From contig CAVZNQ010000020.1 of the NCBI GenBank assembly GCA_963776665.1, positions 19,989 to 83,988 of the forward strand: DNA of 64,000 nucleotides, written 5' to 3'. This document shows positions 1 through 8,614 of this stretch, one piece after another. The DNA is from Roseiarcus sp963776665. GTDB taxonomy: Bacteria > Pseudomonadota > Alphaproteobacteria > Rhizobiales > Beijerinckiaceae. The notes under the pieces are model-generated. The model had not been told where the DNA came from, did not search any database, and saw only the letters and a program-made list of their open reading frames with translations. The position numbers and the translations under genes are program-made. Numbering within the stretch: the first letter of the stretch is position 1; each line of letters opens with the position of its first letter.

Positions 1-246
1 ACGTTGAAAGACCATCGTTTTTCGCCAGCCGAACCGACCGTCGCGGCAGGCAAACCGATCGTGATCGAGGTGACCAACCTCGACCCGACCCCGTCGGAGT
101 TTGAAAGCAAGACTTTGCGCGTCGAGAAGGTCGTCCCGGGCGGCGGGAAAATATCGGTGCAGGTGCGGCCGCTGTCCCCCGGCCGCTATCGGTTCTTCGA
201 CGACTACCATGAGGACACGACCGAGGGTTTTCTGATCGTCAAATGA
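1..246 (+). CDS. FtrB-like cupredoxin-domain protein, 3' part
   Basis: The reading frame is open from the first base of the window, so the N-terminus and any signal peptide lie outside it. The visible 81 or so residues form a small cupredoxin-type beta sandwich ending in PGRYRFFDDYHEDTTEGFL, the usual tail of the periplasmic cupredoxins that sit next to FTR1 permeases. In the Brucella/Bordetella FtrABCD system the FtrB cupredoxin is thought to oxidise or hand over iron to the FtrC permease. The stop is immediately followed by the FTR1 gene, which supports this assignment. An EfeO-type cupredoxin is the alternative. The TTG at position 4 is unlikely to be the true start. Confidence 0.75.
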   Translation, partial: TLKDHRFSPAEPTVAAGKPIVIEVTNLDPTPSEFESKTLRVEKVVPGGGKISVQVRPLSPGRYRFFDDYHEDTTEGFLIVK

Positions 247-287
247 GCGTGGCCGCGGGCCCAATTGGATGCGAACAGGAAACGTCG

Positions 288-1131
288 ATGCTCGGGGCGC
301 TGATCATTGTCTTTCGCGAAGTTATCGAGGCCGGCCTCATCGTCGGCATCGTTCTGGCGGTGACCCAGGGCGTGCCGGGCAGCAGGCCTGTCATCGCCGT
401 CGGCGTGGCGGCGGGCGTCGTCGGGGCCTCGTTGGTCGCGGCTTTCGCAGGCGCGATCGGAGAGGCCTTGGCGGGCGTCGGCCAGGAGATCTTCAACGCG
501 TCGATCCTGCTCATCGCCGTGGTAATGCTGATCTGGCACAATGTCTGGATGGCCAGTCACGGCCGCGAGCTCGCCGCGGAGGTCAAGCGGGTCGGCGAGG
601 CCGTGCGCACAGGTTCCAGCTCGATTCTTGCGCTTGGCGTCGTGTGCGCGGTCGCGGTCATGCGCGAGGGGTCGGAAATCGCCCTCTTCATGTACGGTCT
701 CGTCGCCTCCGCCGGGTCGACGACCGGCGAGCTCGTGACAGGCTCGATTCTCGGGCTCGCTGCGGGAGTCGGCGTGACCGCTGCTCACCTATCTCGGCCT
801 GGCGACAATCCCGCAGCGCCGCCTGTTCGCCGTGACGACGGCGCTGATCAGCTTCCTCGCCGCGGGACTTGCGGCGCAGGCAGTTCTTTTCCTGCAGCAG
901 GCCGGGGTCCTGACGATGATGACCCAAACGGCCTGGGACACCTCGGCCATCCTCTCGGACACGAGCCTGTTCGGGCGGGTGCTGCACACGCTGATCGGCT
1001 ATTCGGACGAACCGTCCGTGCTGCAGGTCCTGGCCTATATGCTGACGCTTGCGGTTATTGTCATTTTGACGAAGACGGTCGGATCGCGCCGTCTTTCGGC
1101 GGCGAAAGCGAGCCGCGCTGCCGCGGAGTGA
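288..1131 (+). pseudogene. FTR1-family high-affinity iron permease (FtrC/EfeU type), frameshifted
   Basis: An integral membrane iron permease. Both signature REXXE iron-binding motifs are present: REVIE near the start (first transmembrane helix) and REGSE further on. AGGAAA ahead of ATG 288 favours that start over the ATG at 243 that overlaps the previous stop. Protein similarity runs in one frame up to GVGVTA (about 782) and resumes in the next frame with LTYLGLATIPQ (784 on) through the last helix to the stop at 1131. One base is extra in 780-783. Without it the product would be about 280 residues, normal for the family. The gene is either a recent frameshift mutant or a base-call error; similar single-base insertions occur elsewhere in the window. 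No FtrD-type polyferredoxin follows. Confidence 0.8.
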
Positions 1132-1160
1132 GCGCAAAACTGCGCGAACTCCGCCGGCCC

Positions 1161-1200
1161 GATTTGAAATGCTTCTAAATTGAATCGTTTCTAAGTTTCA
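1161..1200 (+). promoter_or_regulatory. Candidate iron-responsive region upstream of the ferric ABC transporter
   Basis: This AT-rich patch in a GC-rich gap between the FTR1 stop and the substrate-binding protein holds two copies of TTCTAA (1173-1178 and 1189-1194), 16 bases apart on one DNA face spacing of about 1.5 turns. TTCTAA resembles one half of the rhizobial Irr/iron-control element. The matching TTTAGAA half is not present, so assignment to Irr is only a guess from gene context. Confidence 0.3.
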
Positions 1201-1290
1201 GGCGCCGTTCTTGTCCGCTGGGCGCCCCCTTGTTAACGGAACACCCGTGATCGAAAGGCTCCGCTCCGCGGGCCGAATACAGGAAATTCA

Positions 1291-2304
1291 ATGTCGCGCT
1301 TTTCCGCGATCCTCCTCGCTTCCGCCGCTGTCGGCGTCGGACTCGGCATGGTCTCTGAAGGCGCGCGCGCCGCCGCGCTCACGCTTTATTCGGCGCAACA
1401 CGAACAGACGGTCGACATCTTGACCAAGGAGTTCACCAAGGAAACGGGGATCGACGTCAAGGTCCACTCCGGGGAAGCTCCGGAGCTCGCCAGCCAACTC
1501 GTGAAAGAGGGAAGGTCGTCTCCGGCGGACGTTTTCTTCACCGAGAACTCGCCTGAGCTCGAATTGCTGTCGGAGAAGGGGCTGCTCGCGAAAGTCGCTC
1601 CGGCGACCCTGGCCAGCGTACCGGCGCAGGACAGCGGGTCCGACGGTGACTGGGTCGGCGTTCTCGCCCGCGAAAACGTGCTGGCCTACAACACAGGGAT
1701 GATCAAGGAGGCGGACCTGCCTGCGTCCCTGCTCGACCTCGCGAAGCCGGAGTGGAAAGGCAAGATCGCTATCGCGCCGACCGACGCTGATTTTCTGCCG
1801 CTGATCGGGGCGGTGGCGGCGATGAAGGGGCGTCCCGCGGCGCTGGAATGGCTCAGAGGCCTGCGCGACAACGCCATGATCTTCGACGATGACGAAGGGG
1901 TTATCGCCGCGGTTGACCGCGGCGCGGTCGCGGCCGGGATCGTCAACAACTACTATTGGGCGCGGCTCAGCATGGAAAAAGGCGCTGACAAGATGCAGAG
2001 CGCCATTCATCACTTCGCCGGCGGCGATGTGGGCGGCGTGATGAATGTCTCCGGAGCTGCCGTGCTCAAGAGTTCACGCAATCAGGCGGCGGCGCAGAAG
2101 TTCCTGGCCTTCCTGGTCAGCAAACCCACGCAGGAACTGGTGTCGAAACTCAACATCACCTTCGAGTATCCGCTCGTCGCCGGCGTGGCGGCGAATCCGC
2201 TTCTGAAACCGACCGCCGAATTGCAGCCTCCGTCGCTGACCCTGAAACAGATTGGCGATGACCGCGACGCCGCCGCGCTGTTGAGCGAGGCGGGCTTGAT
2301 CTGA
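1291..2304 (+). CDS. fbpA: Ferric iron ABC transporter, periplasmic substrate-binding protein
   Basis: A 337-residue extracellular solute-binding protein of the FbpA/FutA/AfuA class. It has a signal peptide (hydrophobic stretch to about residue 27, predicted cleavage after ARA/AA) and begins the mature part with LTLYSAQHEQ, the typical first strand. The adjacent tyrosines Y221-Y222 in VNNYYWARL match the Fe(III)-coordinating pair of FbpA. It would bind free or chelated ferric iron in the periplasm and deliver it to the permease encoded next. Stop and next start overlap as TGATG, so the genes are translationally coupled. Length and motifs are normal. Confidence 0.9.
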   Translation: MSRFSAILLASAAVGVGLGMVSEGARAAALTLYSAQHEQTVDILTKEFTKETGIDVKVHSGEAPELASQLVKEGRSSPADVFFTENSPELELLSEKGLLAKVAPATLASVPAQDSGSDGDWVGVLARENVLAYNTGMIKEADLPASLLDLAKPEWKGKIAIAPTDADFLPLIGAVAAMKGRPAALEWLRGLRDNAMIFDDDEGVIAAVDRGAVAAGIVNNYYWARLSMEKGADKMQSAIHHFAGGDVGGVMNVSGAAVLKSSRNQAAAQKFLAFLVSKPTQELVSKLNITFEYPLVAGVAANPLLKPTAELQPPSLTLKQIGDDRDAAALLSEAGLI

Positions 2305-3920
2305 TGTCGCAAGTCGCCAGCCTGAACGCCGCCCGGCGCGGCTTCGGCTTTGGTCCGGCTGCGAAGGCCCATCGAAGGGCGCGCGCGCCCGCTGGCCTGA
2401 TCGCCGCCGCTGCGTTCGCCGCTGCGCTGGTTCTGCTGCCGGTGCTGGTCACGATCGTTCAGGCGGCCGGCGTGAGCGCGGCAGGCGCGGCTGATTTGCT
2501 TGTTCGGCCGCTGATTGGCCGTCTGCTTGTCAACACGGTCGGATTGGTGGTCGCCGCCTCCATGACCTGCGCCGCCATCGGAACGGCGACCGCTTGGCTG
2601 ATCGAGCGGACGGATCTTCCAGGCCGGAAAGTCTGGGCCGTGCTTGCCGTCGCGCCATTGGCGATTCCGCCATTCATCTCGAGCTACGCCTGGGTCTCGC
2701 TCAGCAACGGTCTGCAGGATTTCGGCGGCGCGCTGCTGGTGGTGACGTGCGCCTATTATCCGCTCGTCTATCTCCCGGTCGCCGCCGCGCTGCGCGGCCT
2801 CAATCCGGGGCTGGAGGAGACGGCGCGCTCGCTGGGTCATGGGCCCTGGGAATGTTTCTTCCGGGTTGTGGCGCCGCAGCTGCGCCCGGCGCTCTACGGC
2901 GGCATATTGCTGGTCGCGCTCGATGTCCTGATCGAGTTCGGCGCCTTCGCACTGCTGCGCTTCCGCACCTTCACCACCGAGCTTTACGCCCAATACCGGA
3001 CCGGACTGGACGGACCCGAATCGTCGCTGCTCGCGCTCGTGCTTATCGCTCTCTGTCTTCTTTGTGTTGTGGGAGAACTGCGCATCCGCGGCGAGGCGCG
3101 TTACGCGCGCGTCGGCTCCGGCGCGCGACGGATCGCGGCGCCGGTGCGCCTCGGCTGGGCCCGGCTTCCGGCGCTCGGGGCGTTCGTGGCGCTCACTACG
3201 GCGACGCTCGGCGTGCCCGTCGGCATGGTTGGCTATTGGCTGATGCAACACGCTCACGCGGCCACTTCGCCGGCTCCGCCGACCTTGCCGCTTCTTTTCG
3301 ATGCGACGCTCGCTTCTGTGAGCTACGGACTGGCCGGGGCTTGCGCAGCGGTCTTGCTTGCGGCGCCGCTCGCCTATCTCGCGACGCGCTATCCGAGCCG
3401 GCTGTCAATCACTTTCGAGCGGATCGCCTATCTTGCGCAGGGCGTGCCGGCCATCGTCGTCGCGCTGGCGTTCATTTCGCTGACGATCCAGACGGTCCGC
3501 CCGCTATACCAGAGCGCCCCGCTGCTGGTGCTGGCCTATGCGATCCTGTTCCTGCCGTTCGCTCTGGTCGGGGTCCGTTCGGCCTTGTCGCAGGTCCAAC
3601 TTGGGCTCGAAGAGGCAGGCCGCTCGCTCGGGCTCGGGTGGTTCGCGGTCACTGTGCGGGTTCTGGCGCCCCTCGCGGGACCAGGCGTCGGCGCCGGAGC
3701 CGCGATGGTGTTCGTCTTCGTCGCCACCGAGTTGACGGCGACCCTACTGCTGGCGCCGATCGGCACGCGCACGCTGGCCACCGAGGTCTGGGCCAATACG
3801 ACGTCGCTGGCCTTTGCCGCCGCGGCGCCGTTCGCGGCGATGATGCTGGCGATCTCGCTGCTGTCTACTTGGCTGCTTGCGCACCGTTTTGGCGCCGCCG
3901 CGTTTCCGGGCCGGGGCTAA
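2304..3920 (+). CDS. fbpB: Ferric iron ABC transporter, fused permease
   Basis: A 538-residue inner-membrane permease with two consecutive BPD_transp_1 halves, about 12 helices in all, as in FbpB/AfuB. Each half carries an EAA-type loop for docking the ATPase: EETARSLGHGPW in the first half and EEAGRSLGLGWF in the second. The N-terminal 35 residues are basic and cytoplasmic. The gene overlaps fbpA by one base and is followed after two bases by the ATPase gene, forming a tight operon. A thiamine or sulfate permease of the same superfamily is less likely given the FbpA neighbour. Confidence 0.9.
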   Translation: MSQVASLNAARRGFGFGPAAKAHRRARAPAGLIAAAAFAAALVLLPVLVTIVQAAGVSAAGAADLLVRPLIGRLLVNTVGLVVAASMTCAAIGTATAWLIERTDLPGRKVWAVLAVAPLAIPPFISSYAWVSLSNGLQDFGGALLVVTCAYYPLVYLPVAAALRGLNPGLEETARSLGHGPWECFFRVVAPQLRPALYGGILLVALDVLIEFGAFALLRFRTFTTELYAQYRTGLDGPESSLLALVLIALCLLCVVGELRIRGEARYARVGSGARRIAAPVRLGWARLPALGAFVALTTATLGVPVGMVGYWLMQHAHAATSPAPPTLPLLFDATLASVSYGLAGACAAVLLAAPLAYLATRYPSRLSITFERIAYLAQGVPAIVVALAFISLTIQTVRPLYQSAPLLVLAYAILFLPFALVGVRSALSQVQLGLEEAGRSLGLGWFAVTVRVLAPLAGPGVGAGAAMVFVFVATELTATLLLAPIGTRTLATEVWANTTSLAFAAAAPFAAMMLAISLLSTWLLAHRFGAAAFPGRG

Positions 3921-3922
3921 CG

Positions 3923-5068
3923 ATGGCCGAGGTGCGCATCTCGGGGCTGACCAAGGCCTTTGGCGGAACGCCGATTCTGCGCGGGGTCGATCTCGTTGTG
4001 CCGTCCGGCGCGCTGTTTGCGATTCTTGGGGCGTCGGGCAGCGGCAAGACGACGCTTCTACGATTGCTAAGCGGGTTCGAGCGGGCCGACTCGGGGACGA
4101 TCGATATCGGCGGTCGGCAGGTATCCGGTCCGGGCGTTCATTCGCCCCCGGAAAGGCGGCAAGTTGGTTACGTGACCCAGGAGGGGTCTCTGTTTCCCCA
4201 TCTGTCCGTCGCCGCGAACATTGTCTTTGGGCTCCCGCGACGGGAACGCCGCGACCGCTTCAAGGCCGAAGCGCTGCTCGAAATTGTCGGCCTGCCTGCG
4301 TCCTACGCCGGCCGTGGTCCGCACGAGCTCTCGGGCGGCGAGCAGCAACGCGTGGCGCTTGCCCGCGCGCTCGCGCCGCGGCCGAAGCTGGTGCTGCTCG
4401 ACGAGCCCTTTTCTGCTCTCGACGCCTCGCTCAGGATCGAAACTCGACAAGCCGTCGCGGCGATCCTGCAGGCCGCGGGAGCGACGGCGCTACTGGTGAC
4501 GCACGACCAGTCGGAGGCTCTCTCGATGGGCCGTGAGGTCGCCGTGCTGCGCCACGGCGTGCTGGCCCAGGTCGCGCCGCCCGAAGACTTATACCGCCGG
4601 CCGGCGGACGCGGCCCTGGCGCAATTCGTGGGCGAGGCGGCGCTCATGCCCGGCGTCGTCGCGGCAGGTTTCGCGACCTGTGCGCTGGGGCGGCTCAAGC
4701 TCGCGCGCGCCGCCCCGGACGGGCCCGCCGACGTGATGGTGCGGCCGGAGCAGATCCGGTTCGATTTGCGCGCAACACCCGATGCGGCGGAGGGGCGCGT
4801 TCTCGCCGTGACCTATTACGGACACGACGCCAGCGTCGCAGTGGCGCTCAACGCTGGCGCCGAACTGGTCACGGCGCGCGTCGCTGGTCACATGGCGCCT
4901 GAGCAGGGCGACCGCGTGTGGCTCAGCGTCGAAGGCCCGGTGATGGCCTATCCGCACGCGGCTCCGATCCCGCGCCTCGACAGCCGCGACGCCCGGGAGC
5001 CGGCCCCGAGACCCCGAGCGCTTCCGAAGCGCGCCTTCGCCCCAACCGTCAAGGAACGACCGATATGA
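3923..5068 (+). CDS. fbpC: Ferric iron ABC transporter, ATP-binding protein
   Basis: A 381-residue ABC ATPase with Walker A GASGSGKTT near residue 38, signature LSGGEQQRVALARAL, Walker B LVLLDEPFSALDA and the switch histidine in VTHDQSEAL. A C-terminal TOBE-like region (about 240-350) is typical of the iron/sulfate/polyamine importer ATPases. The frame is open far upstream, but ATG 3923, directly after the permease stop, starts the conserved VRISGLTKAFGG strand and is chosen. The proline-rich tail of about 30 residues is extra. The stop overlaps the next start as ATGA. Confidence 0.92.
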   Translation: MAEVRISGLTKAFGGTPILRGVDLVVPSGALFAILGASGSGKTTLLRLLSGFERADSGTIDIGGRQVSGPGVHSPPERRQVGYVTQEGSLFPHLSVAANIVFGLPRRERRDRFKAEALLEIVGLPASYAGRGPHELSGGEQQRVALARALAPRPKLVLLDEPFSALDASLRIETRQAVAAILQAAGATALLVTHDQSEALSMGREVAVLRHGVLAQVAPPEDLYRRPADAALAQFVGEAALMPGVVAAGFATCALGRLKLARAAPDGPADVMVRPEQIRFDLRATPDAAEGRVLAVTYYGHDASVAVALNAGAELVTARVAGHMAPEQGDRVWLSVEGPVMAYPHAAPIPRLDSRDAREPAPRPRALPKRAFAPTVKERPI

Positions 5069-6219
5069 GCACACATCGCGACTTGGTTTTGCGTGACAGC
5101 CGCCGCGCGTTGGCGCTCGGCGCCTGGGTGGCGCTGGGCGCCCTCATTCCGCAGCCGGCGTTTCCCGCCACGCAGCCGGCGAGCTTCCTCGATGGAATCC
5201 GCCGCCAGACAACCTTGACCTCGACCGTTCCCGACAACGGCGACCAGAACCCCTATGCGATCGTCGTCGCGCCGGTGTCCGCCGGATCGTTCCAGAAGGA
5301 CGACGTGCTGATCACCAACTTCAACGACGCCGGCAATCTGCAAGGACTCGGAACCACTATCGTCAATTATAGCCCGACAGCCAAGAAGCTGACGACCTTC
5401 GCGGCGCTTCCCCGCGATCTTGCCGGATGTCCCGGCGGCGTTGGCCTGTCGACGGCGCTGGCGGTGCTCAAAAGCGGTTGGGTGATCGTCGGCAGCGCGC
5501 CGAGCGCCGACGGCACGACCGGGACCAGAGGCGCGGGCTGCCTCATCGTGCTCGACTCGAGCGGCAAGGTCGCGAGCGTGATCGCCAGCGACAAGATCGA
5601 CATGCCGTGGGGCAATATGGCGGTGATCGATAACGGCGACAGCGCGATCCTGTTCGTCAGCAACGCCGGCTTTGGCGTCGGGTCGCCCGAAGGCGATCCG
5701 CGCGTCGTCAATCAGGCGACCGTGCTTCGCATCAAGCTGTCCATTCCGGAAGGCAAGCCGCCGCAGGTCGTCGATCAGACGGTCGTCGGCAGCGGCTTCG
5801 GCTCGCAGCCCAACAAGGATGTTTTCCTCGTCGGACCAACCGGCTTGGCGCTCGGCCCGAACGATACGCTCTACGTCTCGGATGCGACCGGCAACCGGAT
5901 CAGCGCGATCTGGGACGCCACGACCCGCGATCATAGCGCCGGAGTCGGCCGGACCGTGACCAAGGATGGCCTGTTGCAAACGCCGCTGGCGATGGCGACG
6001 GCTCCCAACGGACATCTCCTGGTAATCAACGCCAAGAACGGCCAGGTGGTCGAAATCGATCCTGTCAGCGGCGACCAGATCAAGGCGCGTTGGATAGATC
6101 CGAACAAGGCGCAAAAACCGCCGGGGAGCGGCGATCTGTTCGGCATCGCCATCACGCCGGCGGGCGACGGATTCTACTTCGTCAAGGACGAGGACAATAC
6201 CTTGGCGATCGCAAAATGA
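5065..6219 (+). CDS. Secreted beta-propeller (NHL/YVTN-type) protein of the iron locus
   Basis: A 384-residue exported protein. Residues 1-37 form an N-terminal signal segment (basic start, hydrophobic ALALGAWVALGALI, then FPATQP). The remainder has repeated blades such as PTGLALGPNDTLYVSDATGNR and MATAPNGHLLVINAKNGQVVEID, typical of NHL/SMP30-like six-bladed propellers. No catalytic residues can be assigned with confidence. It overlaps both neighbours by four bases (ATGA), so it is almost certainly co-expressed with the ABC transporter and the Dyp peroxidase. A binding or structural role in periplasmic iron or haem handling is inferred from position only. Confidence 0.75.
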   Translation: MSTHRDLVLRDSRRALALGAWVALGALIPQPAFPATQPASFLDGIRRQTTLTSTVPDNGDQNPYAIVVAPVSAGSFQKDDVLITNFNDAGNLQGLGTTIVNYSPTAKKLTTFAALPRDLAGCPGGVGLSTALAVLKSGWVIVGSAPSADGTTGTRGAGCLIVLDSSGKVASVIASDKIDMPWGNMAVIDNGDSAILFVSNAGFGVGSPEGDPRVVNQATVLRIKLSIPEGKPPQVVDQTVVGSGFGSQPNKDVFLVGPTGLALGPNDTLYVSDATGNRISAIWDATTRDHSAGVGRTVTKDGLLQTPLAMATAPNGHLLVINAKNGQVVEIDPVSGDQIKARWIDPNKAQKPPGSGDLFGIAITPAGDGFYFVKDEDNTLAIAK

Positions 6220-7520
6220 GTTGTCCGTTCGCGCCTGGCGGCGGTCCTTCCCGGCGCGGCCTTCTTGCCGGGGCCGGTGGATTGCTGGTCGGCGCGAGCA
6301 TGCGGAAACCCGCCCGCGCCGCGACGCCCGAGGGGTCCGCCGGCGTCGGGGCCAAGGAACCGTTCTACGGACCCCATCAGGCCGGCATCGCCACGCCGCC
6401 GCAGACGAACGCCTACTTTGTCGCCTTCGACCTCGTCGCCAAATCGGTCGACGAGGTGACGGCGATGCTGCGCCTCTGGACCGACGCCGCCCGGCGCATG
6501 ACCGCGGGAGAGACGGCGCGCCCGCTCGGCGACGACGTCAGCGTCGAAGGGCCGGACGGCGGATCGGCGCTCGGTCTTCCGCCCTCGCGCCTGACCTTCA
6601 CCTTCGGCTTCGGGGCGGGGCTGTTCATGAAGAACGGCGTCGACCGCTATGGCCTCGCCGGGAGGCGCCCGGACGCGCTCGTCGACTTGCCCAAATTCAA
6701 CGGCGACCAGTTGCAGCCCGCGCGCACCGGCGGCGACATCTTCGTGCAGGCTTGCGCCGACGATCCGCAGGTCGCGTTCCACGCCGTGCGCGAACTCGAT
6801 CGCCTCTCCTATGGCGCAGCGCAGATCCGTTGGGCGCAGTCCGGCTTCCTGCCGCAGACGTCTGCCGGCGAGACGCCGCGCAACCTGATGGGCTTCAAGG
6901 ACGGGACGGTCAATCCTGCGCTCGCCGGCGCGCTCGCCGGCCCCGACGCTCCCCGCGGCTTCGATGACGTGGTGTGGGTCGGCCACGAGGCGCCGGACTG
7001 GATGCGCGGCGGCAGCTATGTGGTGGCGCGCCGGATCAGGATTTCGCTCGAGCATTGGGATCGAACGGAGGTCGACTTTCAGGAGCAGGTGATCGGCCGG
7101 CACAAATATTCCGGCGCGCCGATCGGCAAGTCCGGCGAAAACGATCCGCTCGACCTCGACCGCGTGGACAAGGACGGCAATCCGCTGATCGCCGACAACG
7201 CCCACGTCCGGCTCGGCGCGGCGTCGGTCAATGACGGCGCGCAAATCCTGCGCCGGGCCTACGCGTATAATGACGGAGTCAGCTTTACCGCCGAGCGCTG
7301 GCCGCCCTGGCGCCAGGGCATGCTTTACGACGCCGGGCTCATGTTCGTCGCCTACCAGCGCGATCCCCGCTCGGGCTTCATCAAGATTTACGACAACATG
7401 TCCAAGCTCGACGCTCTCAACCAGTTCACCACCCACACCGGCGGCGGCCTGTTTGCTTGCCCGGCCGGCGTTCGGGAGGGTGAGTTTATCGGAGAGCGCT
7501 TGTTCCGGCCGCCCGCGTGA
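6216..7520 (+). CDS. efeB: Dyp-type haem peroxidase, EfeB-like, Tat-exported
   Basis: A 434-residue dye-decolourising peroxidase. The N-terminus has a twin-arginine signal (SRRGLLAGAGGLL, cleavage near ARAA at about 37). The family motif GFKDG is at 226-230 with the catalytic Asp229, and the proximal haem ligand is probably His330 in NAHVRLG, close to the position in E. coli EfeB (YcdB). In the EfeUOB system the enzyme acts in the periplasm, oxidising ferrous iron for the permease or releasing iron from haem; the latter role is disputed. Here it closes an operon with an FbpABC importer instead of EfeO, with FTR1 just upstream. Confidence 0.9.
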   Translation: MSCPFAPGGGPSRRGLLAGAGGLLVGASMRKPARAATPEGSAGVGAKEPFYGPHQAGIATPPQTNAYFVAFDLVAKSVDEVTAMLRLWTDAARRMTAGETARPLGDDVSVEGPDGGSALGLPPSRLTFTFGFGAGLFMKNGVDRYGLAGRRPDALVDLPKFNGDQLQPARTGGDIFVQACADDPQVAFHAVRELDRLSYGAAQIRWAQSGFLPQTSAGETPRNLMGFKDGTVNPALAGALAGPDAPRGFDDVVWVGHEAPDWMRGGSYVVARRIRISLEHWDRTEVDFQEQVIGRHKYSGAPIGKSGENDPLDLDRVDKDGNPLIADNAHVRLGAASVNDGAQILRRAYAYNDGVSFTAERWPPWRQGMLYDAGLMFVAYQRDPRSGFIKIYDNMSKLDALNQFTTHTGGGLFACPAGVREGEFIGERLFRPPA

Positions 7521-7785
7521 AGTCGGACCGGGTCACGCAGCCTCCCGATAGGATCTAGCAGGTTGCGACCGCGAACGTCGTAAGCGGGAGGGAAAGCGGC
7601 CGCAGGCCTCCGTGGCGGGGAGCGGGGACTCAGCCTGGCGCTGCCGGCGCGCGACACCGCGCCGGACATTGGCGATCCGTAATCTGAACAACGCAAAACG
7701 GGCGCGTTGGGACGCCATTCCGTGGCGTGACGCGAATGGCGGGCTTTCACCCGTTCCTCGCATCCGTCCAAACATGGAGATCCCA

Positions 7786-8061
7786 ATGAAGTTGCTCGGC
7801 GCCCTAACCGTTATAGCGATCGCCGCCGCCGGCCCGGCTCTCGCCGAAGGCAAATGTACGAACGCCCCGAAGTCGAAGTGGCTGCCCAAGTCCGCGCTCG
7901 AATCGCAGCTCGAGGCCGATGGCTTCAAAGTGAAGCAGATCAAGGTCGAGGGCGGCTGTTACGAGGTCTACGCCACCGACAAGGAGGGCAAACGCGCCAA
8001 CATGGCCTATAACGCCGAGACGCTCGAGAAAGTCGACAACGCCGAAGCCGGCGAGAACTGA
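7786..8061 (+). CDS. Periplasmic PepSY-domain protein
   Basis: A 91-residue secreted protein. Residues 1-20 are a signal peptide ending in PALAEG. The mature part holds one PepSY-like unit (LESQLEADGFKVKQIKVEGGCYEVYATDKEGKR), a fold found in propeptide inhibitors and in small proteins next to cytochrome b561 and sensor kinases. Two cysteines could form a disulfide. Of two in-frame starts, 7786 is chosen because the GGAG inside the upstream ATGGAG (7774) serves as its ribosome site. The cytochrome b gene follows 17 bases downstream. Role in redox or metal sensing is inferred from the neighbours. Confidence 0.85.
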   Translation: MKLLGALTVIAIAAAGPALAEGKCTNAPKSKWLPKSALESQLEADGFKVKQIKVEGGCYEVYATDKEGKRANMAYNAETLEKVDNAEAGEN

Positions 8062-8078
8062 GCCTCGGGCGGCCGGTC

Positions 8079-8609
8079 GTGATCCGCGTCTGGGACCCGC
8101 TCGTTCGGGGATCTCACTGGGTGCTCGCCGCGAGTTTCGCGGTCGCCTGGCTGAGCTCGAAAAACTGGGAGAGCCTGCACGCCGCCTCGGGCTATGTCGC
8201 GGGCGGCCTCGTGGCGCTGCGAGTCGTTTGGGGCTTCCTTGGTCCCCGCTACGCGCGCTTTGCCCAGTTCGTACGGTCGCCGGGGACCGTCATCGACTAC
8301 CTCCGCGCGATCAAAGACGGGTCGGAGCGCCGGTACATCGGTCACAATCCGGCGGGCGGGGCGATGATCGTCGTCCTGCTCGCCGCGATGGCGGCAACGG
8401 CGGTCAGCGGCTGGCTGCTGACCACTGACGCATTCTGGGGCTCGACCGTCATGCAGCATGGCCACTCGCTGCTCGCCCATGGCGTGTTGGCGCTGGTGGT
8501 CGTTCATCTCGTCGGCGTGGTGCTCGCGAGCCTGCGCCATCGCGAGAATCTGGTTCGCGCGATGATCGTCGGCGTCAAGCGTCCGTCGGAGCCGGGCGAC
8601 GTGGCCTGA
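8079..8609 (+). CDS. Cytochrome b561-type di-haem membrane protein
   Basis: A 176-residue membrane protein starting at GTG. It has four hydrophobic helices and the histidines expected for two b haems: SHW in helix 1, LHAASGY in helix 2, MQHGHSLLAHG and the one in VVVHLVGVVLASLRH. The start motif VWDPLVRGSHWVLA is the usual opening of the bacterial cytochrome b561 group. It likely passes electrons between quinone and a periplasmic partner. It is paired with the PepSY gene upstream and converges with the sensor kinase gene (5 bases between stops), an arrangement common in proteobacteria for envelope redox or metal response modules. Confidence 0.87.
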   Translation: MIRVWDPLVRGSHWVLAASFAVAWLSSKNWESLHAASGYVAGGLVALRVVWGFLGPRYARFAQFVRSPGTVIDYLRAIKDGSERRYIGHNPAGGAMIVVLLAAMAATAVSGWLLTTDAFWGSTVMQHGHSLLAHGVLALVVVHLVGVVLASLRHRENLVRAMIVGVKRPSEPGDVA

Positions 8610-8614
8610 TCCGG

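Noticed and set aside
2082..3257. Long minus-strand frame opposite the ferric permease
   Set aside because: Low-complexity, charged sequence with no domain; opposite to a clear permease gene.
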